Below the pieces are notes generated by a model, which was not told the DNA's origin, ran no database searches, and saw only the letters and a list, made by a program, of their open reading frames with translations. A stretch of DNA of 64,000 nucleotides. Source: Epiperipatus broadwayi (Eukaryota; Onychophora; Udeonychophora; Euonychophora; Peripatidae). The first letter of the stretch is position 1; each line of letters begins with the position of its first letter. Location of the stretch: positions 374,001-438,000 of the forward strand of contig JAQFVV010000050.1 of the NCBI GenBank assembly GCA_028023455.1, given 5' to 3'. Of this stretch, positions 46,806 to 56,949 are shown piece after piece. The translations under genes and the position numbers were made by a program.

Positions 46806-47765
46806 CATCTAAAATACCATCATCGCAAATCTTCAAGCAAACAATGTACAATCGTTTATACTTTTATATTAATAATTAGATTAATGCACCTTAATTATAT
46901 ATATATGCATGCAAGTTCCAATCATCACGTATATATTTTGTTACTTGCTACATAAAAACATTGACAAACCACTCTACATTAAAGTCTTCCTACAATACAA
47001 GTGAACTTAACTGTTGTATGACTTCTTTTAATATACTATGTTGGTTTTCATTACAGCATTAATATAATTTGGGTAGCTGTTGCATTGCATGGATTTTTGA
47101 TAATGCTCAAAGAAAGCTGTTGGAGGAAATTGTTAGTGAAATATACAGTACATAGTGTAGAGCAATTCATCAACTTTTTCAAGAAATATGGCAGCTGCAT
47201 GATGATTTAAGCTGACTTTTTCCAACTTTATTTGCCTTTTTATATTACTAATGAAAAAGACACTTCCTTCATGTAAATGATATGCATTAATGACTGATTG
47301 ATTTTGACAATAGATAATCCCAGTCAACCTACCTACCCATTCAATAGTGGTCAGAAAATGGATAACTAGTTTTTTTTACTAAATGTTAAAAAAATCCCAG
47401 TTTAATCTGCTTTGATCATATGATGTAAGCACATTGTCATTTAAAAATACATCTATAACATAATGAAGATATTTGATGCTGTTGGTGCAACTCCTACCAA
47501 CACTAACCTTAGAGTTAAACTTTATATTAAAAGGGTACTTATACTTTTTTGACTGGGAAATCAATCTTGTTAAAAGTATTATAATATTATCTGCAACATT
47601 AATAGCAGAAAGCATTCACTTTAAAAAAGAATCAAACTTTGTTCCAAACAAAACTGATCACACTGCCATTTTTATGCTTGTTAATATGTAATGACTCATC
47701 ATATATGTTCATTACAGTCCTTCATGATAAACAGCCACAGGATGAATATATTCTTTAATATGCTT
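46806..47765. other. No gene seen
   Basis: AT-rich. Overlapping small frames at 47133-47691 on both strands have no recognised domain. Confidence 0.45.
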
Positions 47766-47769
47766 ATCT

Positions 47770-47785
47770 ATTATTATTATTATTA

Positions 47786-47871
<86 letters not shown>

Positions 47872-47887
47872 TATATTATTATTATTA

Positions 47888-47979
<92 letters not shown>

Positions 47980-47980
47980 G
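47770..47980. repeat. ATT/AAT trinucleotide microsatellite, palindromic arrangement
   Basis: (ATT)n to about 47886, then (AAT)n to about 47922, then (TTA/ATT)n to 47980. The strand of the repeat switches twice. It sits directly upstream of the LINE ORF1. Confidence 0.95.
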
Positions 47981-47995
47981 CTGAACTATTGGAGG

Positions 47996-49589
47996 CACAC
48001 CATGTGATTTATGCAGTGCTCTTATATTTGGCAAACAGCAAAGAATTAGATGTATTAAATGTAATAATAAGTTTATGAATCATGTGTAAAATTTAATGGG
48101 ACAAAAAATGCATAAAAATGAAATAAAAATGGAGTTTTATATTTGTCACAAATGTGATCATAATTCAAGTATTGGTAACGCAAAGGAAGTCAATGAAAAC
48201 AAAATGGAGGATATTGGATCAGAGGTAAATGTTTCACAAGAATTGGAAATTTTTGATGGACAAAATTTATTGGTAAGTAAAGGTAATTACATTTGTAAAT
48301 TAATAGAAATTAATGGTATATCTAAGAAAGATTTAGAAACAGTAAACAATCATAATTTTGATAAAGGAAAAGAAAATGTAACTAAAATGGATACTAATTG
48401 TTTAGCTTGTAAAGAAACTAGTTTTTTATTGAATAGAATTTTAAATATTCTTACAAACTTATCAAGTGAAATTAAATTATTGAAAGAAGAAAATATGATG
48501 AAAAATATATTATTAAATATATCAATTAATAATTTGGATACATATCAAAATAATGATTATGGAAGCACAATTGTTGATGGAAATTTTGTTGTTTTAAACA
48601 AAGAAAGTCAAGTTGGTGCATTGTTATTGCTAGTTCAGATTTCACCACACTATTTAAAGTAAATATGAATTCTAGTGAAAGAATAAATAAATTACTAAAT
48701 TTAATTTTAACTTGAATAAACAAAAGAATAAAGTAATTAAAATGAAAGTTGGTTAATCAGATAAGAAAATAAATGAAATGTCACATGAACATGATTTTAG
48801 ACCTACCTGCTCTAATGGATTTAATGCCTTTTGTTTGAAAGTTTGTGCTGAGAATGAAAAGGAAAGTTATAAAACTGTGTTTTATGGAAAGAATATACAA
48901 AAATGTATTAAAAGTGCAAATATTTATCCTATTATAGATAATCAAGTTAATTATGTATTGACAGCTGTTAAGACAAGAATGAAATTAAAAAAAAATTCTG
49001 ACTAGAATGGATAATGATACTTCTGCTGAAGATGTGATTATACATTTGAAAAATAGATTAAATATAAATAGTATGTGTTGTAAATTTAACATTAGATCTA
49101 AAAAATATTCTCCATTTTATTTATCTATACAAGATGGACAATTGAAATTTTAAAGTGGATTCCAAGAGATTGTAAAAGACCAAGAATGAGACCACATGTG
49201 AGATAGATAGATGGAATAAGAAAGTGTGCATGGGTGATTTGGAGAAGAGAAGCTAAATATCAGAGAAGATGGATTGAACTTGGAGAGATCTTCATCTTGC
49301 AGTGGATTGATAATGGTTGATAATGATGGTACAAGAATGTGAATATGATAAAGTTAATGCTAGTGATATTTGGTCTGTGGGGGATGTGATATTGCCCTTT
49401 TATGGTAATTTAAAATATTTTAGAAATCTTAATGCTGATATAGTTAACAGTACACAAGATGATACTATATTAAACGTTAATAAGACTACTGAAGAAGAGA
49501 CTGAAGATATTATATTGACTGATAGTGTTCATGAATGTAGCATTGCAATGCAAGATATAAATTTGCAAAATGACCTGTGTAATAAATAG
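47996..49589 (+). pseudogene. LINE ORF1 (PHD-like zinc motif, C-terminal RNA-binding-like region)
   Basis: The first frame has TPCDLC, RIRCIKCNNKFMNH, a TAA at 48087-48089, then YICHKC. Cys-X2-Cys pairs with an intervening His resemble the PHD finger found in some LINE ORF1 proteins. 48360-48540 looks like a coiled coil (LLNRILNILTNLSSEIKLLK). The frame stops at 48660 and resumes shifted at 48778 (HDFRPTCSNGFNAFCLKV). It shifts again in an A-run near 48990 to RMDNDTSAEDVIIHLKNRL and CKFNIRSKKYSPFYLSI. An RTE fragment splits the next codon. The frame then ends QECEYDKVNASDIWSVGDV, a form usual at the end of such ORF1 proteins, with its stop at 49587-49589. Confidence 0.65.
49135..49329 (+). 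mobile_element. RTE 3' fragment nested in LINE ORF1, 7-bp TSD
   Basis: 'tacaaga' lies at 49128-49134 and 49330-49336. The insert encodes WTIEILKWIPRDCKRPR, a broken HVR*IDGIRK, then WRREAKYQRRWIELGEIFI and LQWIDNG, ending in a TGATAATGATGG tail. Deleting the insert plus one duplicate rejoins the ORF1 reading frame exactly (..SPFYLSI / QECEYD..). It is a classic 5'-truncated target-primed insertion. Confidence 0.9.
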
Positions 49590-49595
49590 AAATCC

Positions 49596-50200
49596 ATGAA
49601 TTGTTATCAAAATGTACATGGTCTTAGAACTAAGACAATTGATTTTAAATAAGAATGGTTATCAAATGAATATGATATTATCTTTTTAACAGAGACTAGG
49701 TTAAAAGAAGAAAGTAATAATAGTAGTATATTTGATTATAGGTATTGGGTGTATAGATATGATAGATATTATATTAATGAAACAAGAGAAAATGGGACTT
49801 TGATTAGTATTAAAAAAGACATAAAGCATAGACAGATATTTATTAATGATAATAATATTGAATCCTGTTGGATTGAAGCTAGTTTAAAAATTAAAAAATT
49901 GTTGGGTACTATATATCTTCAACCTGCTTTGCCAAAGAAAGATTTAGATGCATATTTGGTTAATGTTGATGATATATCAGAGAAATATAAATATATTATA
50001 GTTGGGGATTTTAATGAAGTTGATTATTCACTACATAGCAATAAGACTGTTGGTAATAATTAAACTTTATAGATTAAATTTTTTTGTTGAGTTGGTTAAA
50101 TTAATTCAACTTAATAATATTATTCATTTTAGGAGTGGTCTGTTGGATTTATTGTTTAGCACTAAGGATGATTTGAAGTGAAAAGAGGCTGGTCAAGCTC
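49596..50200 (+). pseudogene. LINE ORF2, APE-type endonuclease domain
   Basis: The frame starts at ATG 49596: MNCYQNVHGLRTKTIDF, a TAA at 49650, then DIIFLTETRLKE (the catalytic E of the LTET box), VYRYDRYY and YIIVGDFNEVDY (the GDFN box). After a frame-shift near 50064 the SGLLDLLFS block and LLPPDPYYPPLAF follow, with a stop between them. The usual final SDH motif is not obvious. In LINEs this domain nicks the target for reverse transcription. Confidence 0.8.
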
Positions 50201-50202
50201 TT

Positions 50203-52107
50203 TTGCCTCCTGATCCTTATTATCCACCTTTGGCATTTATAATAGATTATTCTCATGAACATATAAAGCCTATAGTAATTAGTAATAGAGATTACAAATA
50301 TGGTGACTATTATAGCCTTTATAAAACTTTTAAAGATGTTAATTGGAATGTAATTTTGATAAACAATGATCCAAATATAGCTGCAAATAAGTTTATTAGT
50401 ATGGTTCAAATTTTTTTAGATCAATATATTCCTGTTAGGCATTATTTGAGTACTAATAATAAATATTCTAAATGGTTTTCTAAGGAATTGTGTAAGGGTT
50501 TAAATAGAAAGCATAAAAAAAATTGTATGGGAAATTGAGAGATTTGCATGCTTATACTAAAACTCATATGGAAAAAGAATCTAATAATAATTTAAATAGG
50601 GTTGAAGAAAATTTTAGAAATAATCCACACATATTTTGGAATTATGTTAAGGACTTTAATATTATTGAAAATAAGAGTTATAGATATAATCTAATTCAGC
50701 CTTCTATGAATGATTTAGTTAATCATTTTACAAATATGTATTTGGATATTTCTTATAATGATATGGCTGATATTAAATTTAATAAAAAGAATTTTTGGAA
50801 TATAGATGTTAAAAAAATTAAAATTCCTAAAGTGTTTAATGCAATTTCTAAACTTAAAACAAAATCTTTTATGGGATATGATAATATTCCTAATTTTAAT
50901 ATCAAGGATTGTGTTGAATGTTTGGTAACAACATTACATTATATCATTAATTTATTAATTGAGAAATCTATGATTCCTGATGTTAAGATTATATCCATTT
51001 ATAAAAAAGGTGATGGATCTGATCCTGGTAATTATAGGTCTATTACAATTCTGTCACCTTTTGTTAGGGTTTATGAAAGGTGTATTTACAGTAACATTAT
51101 TGTAGATATGATTAAGATGTTACCTAATTATCAGCATGGATTTCTACCTGGTAAATCTGTTGAAACTAATTTAATGGTGATATCTGTTCACATTCCTCAT
51201 GCCTTATCTGATCTGAAACAATTAGATGTTGTATATTTTGATATGACTCAGGCATTTGATAAAGTTTCACATGTTATACTTTAATATAAACTTAAAATGT
51301 TGGGAATTAGTCCTCATTTAATTGAGTGGTTTAGCAATTGTTTGAAAGGTCATAAATCTTATGTATATAAGGATAGAACCAATTCTCATTTTTGTAATAA
51401 TATGGTAGGTGTTTCTCAGAGTGGAATATTACCATCTTTATTTTTTAATGTTTTTATGTGTGATGCTGAACAAAACATAAAAAATAGTATGATACTTACT
51501 TATGCTGATGATTATAAGTTATTTAAAACAATTATTACTTATAGTGATCATATTAAGGTTCAAAAAGATATAGATTGTTTTAAAATTTGGTGTAGATATA
51601 ACAATATAGAGAATAATATTAATAAAACATGCATTGTTTCCTATACTAATAAAGCTGAAAAATCTGTTTATCAATATAAAATTGAGATAAATGTAAAGAG
51701 ATTGTATCTGATTTAGGAATAATATTTTGTAGTAATTTTACTTTAAAGCATACAGAAAGATGGATTATATTTTGAGATACGGGAGAGATTTATCTACTTC
51801 CATAAAATATAGTTATTTTTTTTCTTTTGTTGTTACACTTTTAGAATATAATTCTTGTATATGGAACTTCAATCTGATTAATATTCAGTCTAAAATACAT
51901 AATTTTGAAAAAAGATTCAATAAATTAAAAATGGGAGAATGTCAAAATGTTAAAACAATATTGAAAGAAAGGATAATATTGAAAGATATGATATTGTTGA
52001 AAAAGTTAATTGATGGTAGAACAGATGTCAGTAACTGCATATCGAAAATAGAATTTAAAGTACATAGCAATCTATTAAAAGAGATGCATATTTTCAAGGT
52101 TAAATAA
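50203..52107 (+). pseudogene. LINE ORF2, reverse transcriptase domain
   Basis: A frame-shift in the A-run near 50515 joins the upstream frame to 50523. RT blocks in order are KLKTKSFMGYDNIPNFNIK, IYKKGDGSDPGNYRSITIL, QHGFLPGKSVETNL, VVYFDMTQAFDKVSH (motif A), a TAA at 51282-51284, GVSQSGILPSLFFNVFM (motif B, with QG changed to QS) and ILTYADDYKLFKTI (YADD, motif C). A last frame-shift near 51712 leads to the thumb/C-terminal part ending at 52107. The catalytic Asp residues survive but the frame is interrupted at least three times. Confidence 0.85.
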
Positions 52108-52377
52108 ATGTAAAAATACTTTCTTCAGCAAGTCAGTTATTAATAGATTGCAAACAGTATATAATCTAACTTTTAATAATATTATTTTTTGAGATCAGTT
52201 TATTATGAATGTTAGAAAATAACTAAACTTATAATTATGAACATATATGTACATATATATAACATTACGAATGTAATTTGTATTGGCTTACTGTTTTTTT
52301 TTTTTATATTTTTTTGTTTATTGTATATTTCTGTTAAAGTGTAAATGTTGAAATGCACCTAATAAATAAATATTGAA

Positions 52378-52402
52378 TTGAATTATTATTGTTGTTGTTG
52401 TT

Positions 52403-52434
<32 letters not shown>

Positions 52435-52445
52435 TATTATTATTA
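52378..52445. repeat. TTG/ATC/ATT microsatellite between two LINEs
   Basis: (TTG)n, then (ATC)n at 52402-52433, then (ATT)n. It lies at the 3' end of the first LINE and the 5' truncation point of the second. Confidence 0.9.
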
Positions 52446-53030
52446 TATAAAATTGTATAAAACTATTAATAATTTTGATAATCAGAAAATTTTACAGTCT
52501 GATATCAAAAGATTTCAAGATTGGTGTGCAAGAAACTATATGAAAATTAACATTGAAAAATGTTGTATTATATCATTTTGTAAAAAATCATCTACAAGTA
52601 TGTTCAATTATATACTAAATTCAAAAAGTATTTCAAGAAAAGAATATCTTAAAGATTTAGGTATTATTTTTAATAATAATGGAATATTTAATAACAATGT
52701 TCAATATATTATTGCAAGAAGTTATAAAATAATGAGTTTGATTATCAGAAACTGTAAAATATTTAAAAGAAATACATGTGTGTATTTGTTTCATACATTG
52801 GTTTTGCCTATTTTAAATTATGGATCTTTGATCTGGAATTCTTATAAATTAAATAATAGATTAGCTCTGGAAAAAGATTGTAAAAAATTTCTAAAATATA
52901 TTAAATATGAAATAATATATGATGACAATGCATTCTATAAAAGATGAATATATACTGATATAAAGTACTTAAGAATTAGATCAGGTATAATAGATATGAG
53001 AAGTTGTCAAACAACATTATCAACGTGCAG
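52436..53030 (+). pseudogene. Second LINE, RT C-terminal fragment
   Basis: Open from about 52440 to 52944: QSDIKRFQDWCARNYMKINI, CCIISFCKKSS, LKDLGIIFNNNG, FHTLVLPILNYGSLIWN and DCKKFLKYIKYE. These are the blocks downstream of YADD in Jockey/CR1-like RTs. After the TGA at 52945 the frame continues for about 30 codons (IYTDIKYLRIRSGIID). The catalytic half is missing by 5' truncation. This copy is less damaged than the first LINE. Confidence 0.8.
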
Positions 53031-53039
53031 TTTCGGTAA

Positions 53040-53995
53040 AATATTTACACTTCTATTTCATTATATATTTTTTTATTCACGTGTTTCATATTTATTACAA
53101 TCAATAAATTAACAATAATTTTATATAAAAAAATAACACATTTATAAAAAAATATTGTCATTTTATTTTTTAAAAAATTGGTTTATTGATAAACATCACG
53201 CCATAAAAATATGCATATATGTATATATACACAAACAACTCAATGTGGAGATTTATAGTAGTAGTTAAAGTTATAAAAACACACAATGATTTGCATTAAC
53301 TATAGATTAGATACATTTAGGAAATATCTAATATGTACTATGCTGATGTATAATTGTAAAAAAAAAAAAAGGAATATTAAAAACAGAACTTTATTAGCAT
53401 AAAAAAAAACATAAACGTTGCCTATTATATGATAAACGTCTATAATGAGCAATTAAAGCTAAACAATATGTAAAAACAATAAAGCAGAGAATATTAATAT
53501 TGAAAGCATATTAAATCTGTTCTGTAATTACGTTATCACTTCATTTTGATAATGAAATTAGATTTTAATTATAGATTACATGTTCACTATTATTGACCCA
53601 ATTTAAATGTAATTAAAATATTGTACGTGAGAAATAAAATGATTACATTTTTTCTATATTATTATAGCTTGAAAGGGGGAAAAAATCTCACATAAATACT
53701 TTATGAACGTTAAAGATATGAATTATTAAATTATACCATGGTCAACATGATGAAATGTCGAAGTTGATATTAAAGCGTTCTATTGCCTAGTTAGCTAATT
53801 TTCCAGAAAAAAAAACAAACTTATCGTAAATATGTTTACTCAGCGGCTTACACTTATTTGATGCTAACGATAAACTTTTTTTCTGTCTGTCATTCATTCA
53901 TTCTAGCACCCTACAAAGTCTGATCACAAACGTTAAAATACTCTAAAGGTTAAAACTCCATCATTAAATAATGAATTTTCTGAATGAATCAAATG
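53040..53995. other. No gene seen
   Basis: AT-rich, with an A-run at 53359-53370. Nothing recognised. Confidence 0.5.
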
Positions 53996-53999
53996 TACA

Positions 54000-54430
54000 T
54001 TAATAATAATGCATAAGGGATTCAAACTCAGATTTTACTCGACCCTCAGCTCTCCATGCCATCTCATATCACTGACTCACCAGATCATACACATGTTGAA
54101 AAGATAAACAATCACCAATAGATGTATTTCATGCTAAACCAGCAATCATCAGTTGGTCCAGATTACTATCTCCACACATATATACAAGCAGTGCTCAGCT
54201 TTATATTAAGATAGCCAATCTTCATACTTTAATGGACAGGCTTTAAACTACTCCAACCCACAACTCTTCAGTCATCCATTTCATTGAAAGTCTGATGATG
54301 AAACGTTCAAAGCCCACATTAGTGCCAAGGTTGTCATCCTATCCATATTGACCATTTCGTCATTCTGACTCCTCATGTACTGGATAATAATCCATTTACA
54401 TACATATGCGAGGGATGGGCAGAATGGCTT
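54000..54430 (-). mobile_element. Family B element, copy 1
   Basis: Minus-strand order: body (54430 to 54170), hammerhead motif (54157 to 54114), then a tRNA-like end near 54005 (B-box-like GTTTGAATCCC preceded by TGGCATGGAG). The body shares 'cattaaagtatgaagattgg' with copy 3 and 'ggctttgaa' blocks with 23610-23700. Confidence 0.75.
54114..54157 (-). ncRNA. Hammerhead ribozyme candidate (family B copy 1)
   Basis: Minus strand: stem I ACCAA/TTGGT pairs over all five positions. CTGATGA is intact. Stem II is TGCT/AGCA. GAAA is intact. The A15.1-U16.1 pair and A17 are present. Stem III is reduced to about one pair (U/C mismatch at the second). Confidence 0.5.
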
Positions 54431-54567
54431 CTAATATGGCTTACACACACCTGTACATATATAATGTAATATATTCGAACTCAGACTTTCACTTGACCCC
54501 CAGCTCTCCATACCATCTCATATTGCTGACTCACCTGATCATACACATGTTGAAAAGATAAATAATC

Positions 54568-54611
54568 ATCAATATTCGTATTTTATGCTAAAGCAGCAAT
54601 CATCAGTTGGT
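54568..54611 (-). ncRNA. Hammerhead-like motif (family B copy 2)
   Basis: CTGATGA and stem I ACCAA/TTGAT (4 pairs) remain. GAAA has become AAAA (G12 lost) and stem II is TGCT/AGCA. Probably inactive. Confidence 0.45.
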
Positions 54612-54716
54612 CCAGAGTTGGAGTAGTTTGAAGCCTGTCCATTAAAGTATGAAGATTGGCTATCTTAATATAAAGCTGAGCACTGATTGTATCTATGTGT
54701 GAAGATAATAATCTGG

Positions 54717-54760
54717 ACCAACTAATGATTGCTGGTTTAGCATGAAATACGCATATTGGT
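54717..54760 (+). ncRNA. Hammerhead-like motif (family B copy 3)
   Basis: Stem I ACCAA/TTGGT, stem II TGCT/AGCA, GAAAT, loop ACGC and AUA are all kept. The core is CTAATGA, so conserved G5 is mutated and activity is unlikely. Confidence 0.45.
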
Positions 54761-54899
54761 GATTATTTATCTTTTCAACATGTGTATGATCAGGTGAGTC
54801 ACCAATATGAGATGGCGTGGAGATCTGAGGGTCGAGTGAGAATCTGAGTTCGAATCCCTTATATATTACATTATATATGTGCAGATATGTGTAAGCCTG

Positions 54900-55395
54900 T
54901 ACAGTGTATTAATTTACATATTAATAGTAATGATATAATAACTAATTTTCAAACGACTACTTACTTACATTGTAGGCAAAATATAACTTTTTTTTTTAAA
55001 TATATCTTTTAATTATTATTTGACTTACAAATGTCAAAATTTCTAGACTCATAACGTTGAAAACATTTATTTTATAAAAATATTAATAATTAATTCTCAT
55101 TATTTATTAGTCTAGAGATTATCGTATCATTCTTAATGCAGATGTAAATTTTAAATTCAATTAAAGATTAATATATCTGCCTTTTGATTCAACATAAACA
55201 CATAGAATTTATCGTCATAAAATTTAATATACCAAAACAAAATCTATGAATAAGTATTAGTTATACTTAGCTTGTGGTATAGAGACTATTCCCACTAGCA
55301 TTTTATTACACAGTTAAAATTTGGAATTTAAATTGAAAGTTCAGTTAATCTATTATTAATGTTTAAATATGATTTTTTTTGACCAAGTTTCAATT
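54900..55395. other. No gene seen
   Basis: AT-rich. The end of PLE 3 upstream truncation lies somewhere near 55440. Confidence 0.5.
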
Positions 55396-55443
55396 TGAGT
55401 GATATTAGCACTAGTTTATATATATATCATATTATTATTACTA

Positions 55444-55824
55444 TTTGCGGGACAGACTAATCGTAGAATAAATATTAGGAAGGAAGAACACATTCTGGCA
55501 GTCAGAGAAAAATCCAATTCATCAGCTATTTATTCTCATATAAAATTAACTAATCGTGATATCAATTTTGAAAAAACAAATATTTTAGCAAAAATTGAAC
55601 AATATGACCAGAGATTGCTAAGAGAAGCTATAGAGATTTTAAGAAGGCCCAAGAGCATAAATGAAAGGTGTGAATTAAAGAAGATTAACAACATTTGGAA
55701 GAAGCTATTGGTTGAGAAAATAAATTTTAAAACTTCTCAGCCAATAGAATTTAAATATGAGGAGAAAGAAAACAATTTTAAATCTCACACACATTCTTAT
55801 GATTTGAGAAAGAGGACGCTCTGA
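55444..55824 (+). pseudogene. PLE 3 GIY-YIG endonuclease C-terminal part
   Basis: From GQTNRRINIRKEEHILAV through SNSSAIYSHIKLTNRDINFE, ILAKIEQYDQRLLREAIEI, then SKSHTHS-type basic tail and YDLRKRTL. It lacks the GIY strand and the Tyr of the YIG box. R and EH of the first helix, the H...H region and the catalytic-type Glu (REAIEI) are present. The last 100 or more codons are free of stops, so decay is limited. The upstream start is not a real start, since the open frame enters from unrelated AT-rich sequence. The stop TGA (55822-55824) lies inside the hammerhead core. Confidence 0.75.
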
Positions 55825-55861
55825 GGAAGGTACTTGATATTGTCCTGAAACGTCAGCATTT
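55814..55861 (+). ncRNA. Hammerhead ribozyme candidate of PLE 3
   Basis: Core CTGAGGA at 55821-55827, stem II AGG/CCT (55828-55830 with 55844-55846), GAA at 55847-55849, then ACGU as a loopless 2-bp stem III and C17 at 55854. Stem I pairs GCT with AGC (55818-55820 with 55855-55857). After one mismatch it can extend by three more pairs. The core is complete. The loopless stem III implies activity only in dimers, as described for other short-stem hammerheads. Confidence 0.6.
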
Positions 55862-55959
55862 AGCTTTCTCACTACACGGAATATCTCGCAAATATTAATA
55901 ATAATATGACATCTTTTATCCGTGAAAATATTAGAAATTAATATATATATACCTTAAAT

Positions 55960-56150
55960 CACTAAATATCACATGATCACTATTTCTTATGCTTGCTCAT
56001 AACTTATTAATTAAAACAGGCAAAACTCTCCCTACAGTAGTGCCACTTAGTGCAAGCCAGGGTATGCACAAACCATCTGGATCCATTGATTATGCTGGTT
56101 TGCACTGAGTGGCACTACTATTCAGAGAGGTTTGCCTGTTTTAAAGTATG
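55960..56150. mobile_element. Family A short element
   Basis: The left end 'atcacatgatcactatttct', then 'ggcaaaactctccctacag' and 'tgccacttagtgcaagcc'. The right end is an inverted 'ggtttgcactgagtggcac', then 'ggtttgcctgtttt'. The internal ribozyme and tRNA-like parts are deleted, similar in kind to 20667-20799. The right terminus is missing. Confidence 0.75.
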
Positions 56151-56224
56151 CCTTCATATTTTTTTTAATTCTTATTTTATATCTAAAATGAAAATATTAT
56201 TAAAACAAAAATGGACTTGTATTG

Positions 56225-56550
56225 ATAAATACATCATATGTAAAATAATGTGTGTGTTGAAGTCTCAAAACAAGCTTTATCAATAAATGCCACATCCCCA
56301 TACTGGTTTTGAGCTAATGATTTTCCTCAGTGAGGCACTAGGATATTCAGATACTAGATTAAAATACCAACTCAAGGTTTAGCATGTATCTAATACTTAA
56401 CTATTAAATAGAAAATCTGAAATTTTCAGACATCTATATGTCTTTAAATCTAGCTATCTAATTTAAATAGCTACATGGGTCTGAAAACACTTCAGCTACA
56501 CCATATATTAATAGTCTTAGCAATATAACATTGCCAAAACCTCAAAATCA
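56225..56550 (-). repeat. Family C/D relative
   Basis: Blocks 'caaaacaagctttatcaata', 'actggttttgagctaatgat', 'cctcagtgaggcactagg', 'tacatgggtctgaa' and 'tatattaatagtct' align with family C at 29920-30230. On the minus strand, GTGCCTCA, CTGAGGA, a decayed stem II, AAAACCAGTA and TGGGG form a hammerhead-like remnant (about 56300-56338), inactive because G12 is lost. Confidence 0.6.
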
Positions 56551-56552
56551 AA

Positions 56553-56697
56553 ATTATAATAATAAGGAAATCAAGTCATATATCACATGACTTAATTTAA
56601 TAAGCTTGTCTTACAAATGTCATTATTTTACATTTGTAATACAAACTTATTACATTAAGTCACATGATGTATGACTTGATTTCCTTATTATTATAAT
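56553..56697. repeat. Palindrome (family G)
   Basis: The left arm 'attataataataaggaaatc' and onward to 56620 matches the reverse complement of the right arm ending at 56697, around a loop near 56621-56629. The arms contain 'gtcacatgatgtatgacttg'-type sequence also found at 14000-14050 and 14385-14440. Confidence 0.8.
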
Positions 56698-56799
56698 ACA
56701 TCATATATATATATATATTGATTTTTTCTTTTGTTTGAATTTGTAATTTTCAAATGTTTGCAATGTTTGCTTAACAAAGTGGTTTATTTCTTCTTTATT

Positions 56800-56903
56800 T
56801 GGTGAAGTTCACAATAGACATAGCTCTCTTAAATTAATTCTATTATCAATTTAGAGCTGTGATTATAATTTGAGAGAGCAGTGATTATGGTGAACTTCAC
56901 TGA
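56800..56903. repeat. Imperfect inverted repeat
   Basis: 'ggtgaagttcac' and 'agctctctta' near 56800-56832 face 'tgagagagca' and 'ggtgaacttcac' near 56870-56901. Confidence 0.7.
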
Positions 56904-56949
56904 AAGTGCTCTTAACATTAGGTTATAAAGAAAAAAAACCCCATTCAGT

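Larger units (their letters stand above)
47986..52383 (+). mobile_element. Jockey-superfamily-type LINE, near full length, broken
   Basis: Order: ORF1 with a PHD-like zinc motif, an ORF1 C-terminal domain, an APE-type endonuclease, the reverse transcriptase, then a 3' UTR. The 3' UTR has 'aataaataaatattgaattg', an ending common in Jockey-like elements. It carries several stops and frame-shifts plus a nested 195-bp RTE insertion. The 5' boundary is a microsatellite and the 3' boundary another microsatellite, so TSDs cannot be set. The clade within the superfamily is unresolved. Confidence 0.8.
54437..54895. mobile_element. Family B copies 2 and 3 as a large hairpin
   Basis: The arms 54437-54617 and 54703-54895 are reverse complements for most of their length: 'ccatctcatatt', 'gatcatacacatgttgaaaa' and 'gttggtccag' against their complements. 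Each arm carries a hammerhead motif on its own sense strand (54568-54611 minus, 54717-54760 plus) and an outer tRNA-like end (B-box-like GTTCGAATCCC at about 54857). The spacer 54618-54702 is family B body in plus orientation. Confidence 0.8.
55440..55870 (+). mobile_element. Penelope-like element 3: endonuclease end plus ribozyme
   Basis: An open C-terminal GIY-YIG frame is followed directly by a hammerhead motif and then 'ttagctttctcactac'. PLEs are known to carry hammerhead ribozymes in their terminal repeats, and the order seen here fits. The RT domain is missing. Confidence 0.75.

Noticed and set aside
47691-47888. Poly-Tyr open frame
   Set aside because: It is the ATT microsatellite.
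54288-54310. CTGATGATGAAACGTT
   Set aside because: GAAAC follows CTGATGA with no room for stem II.
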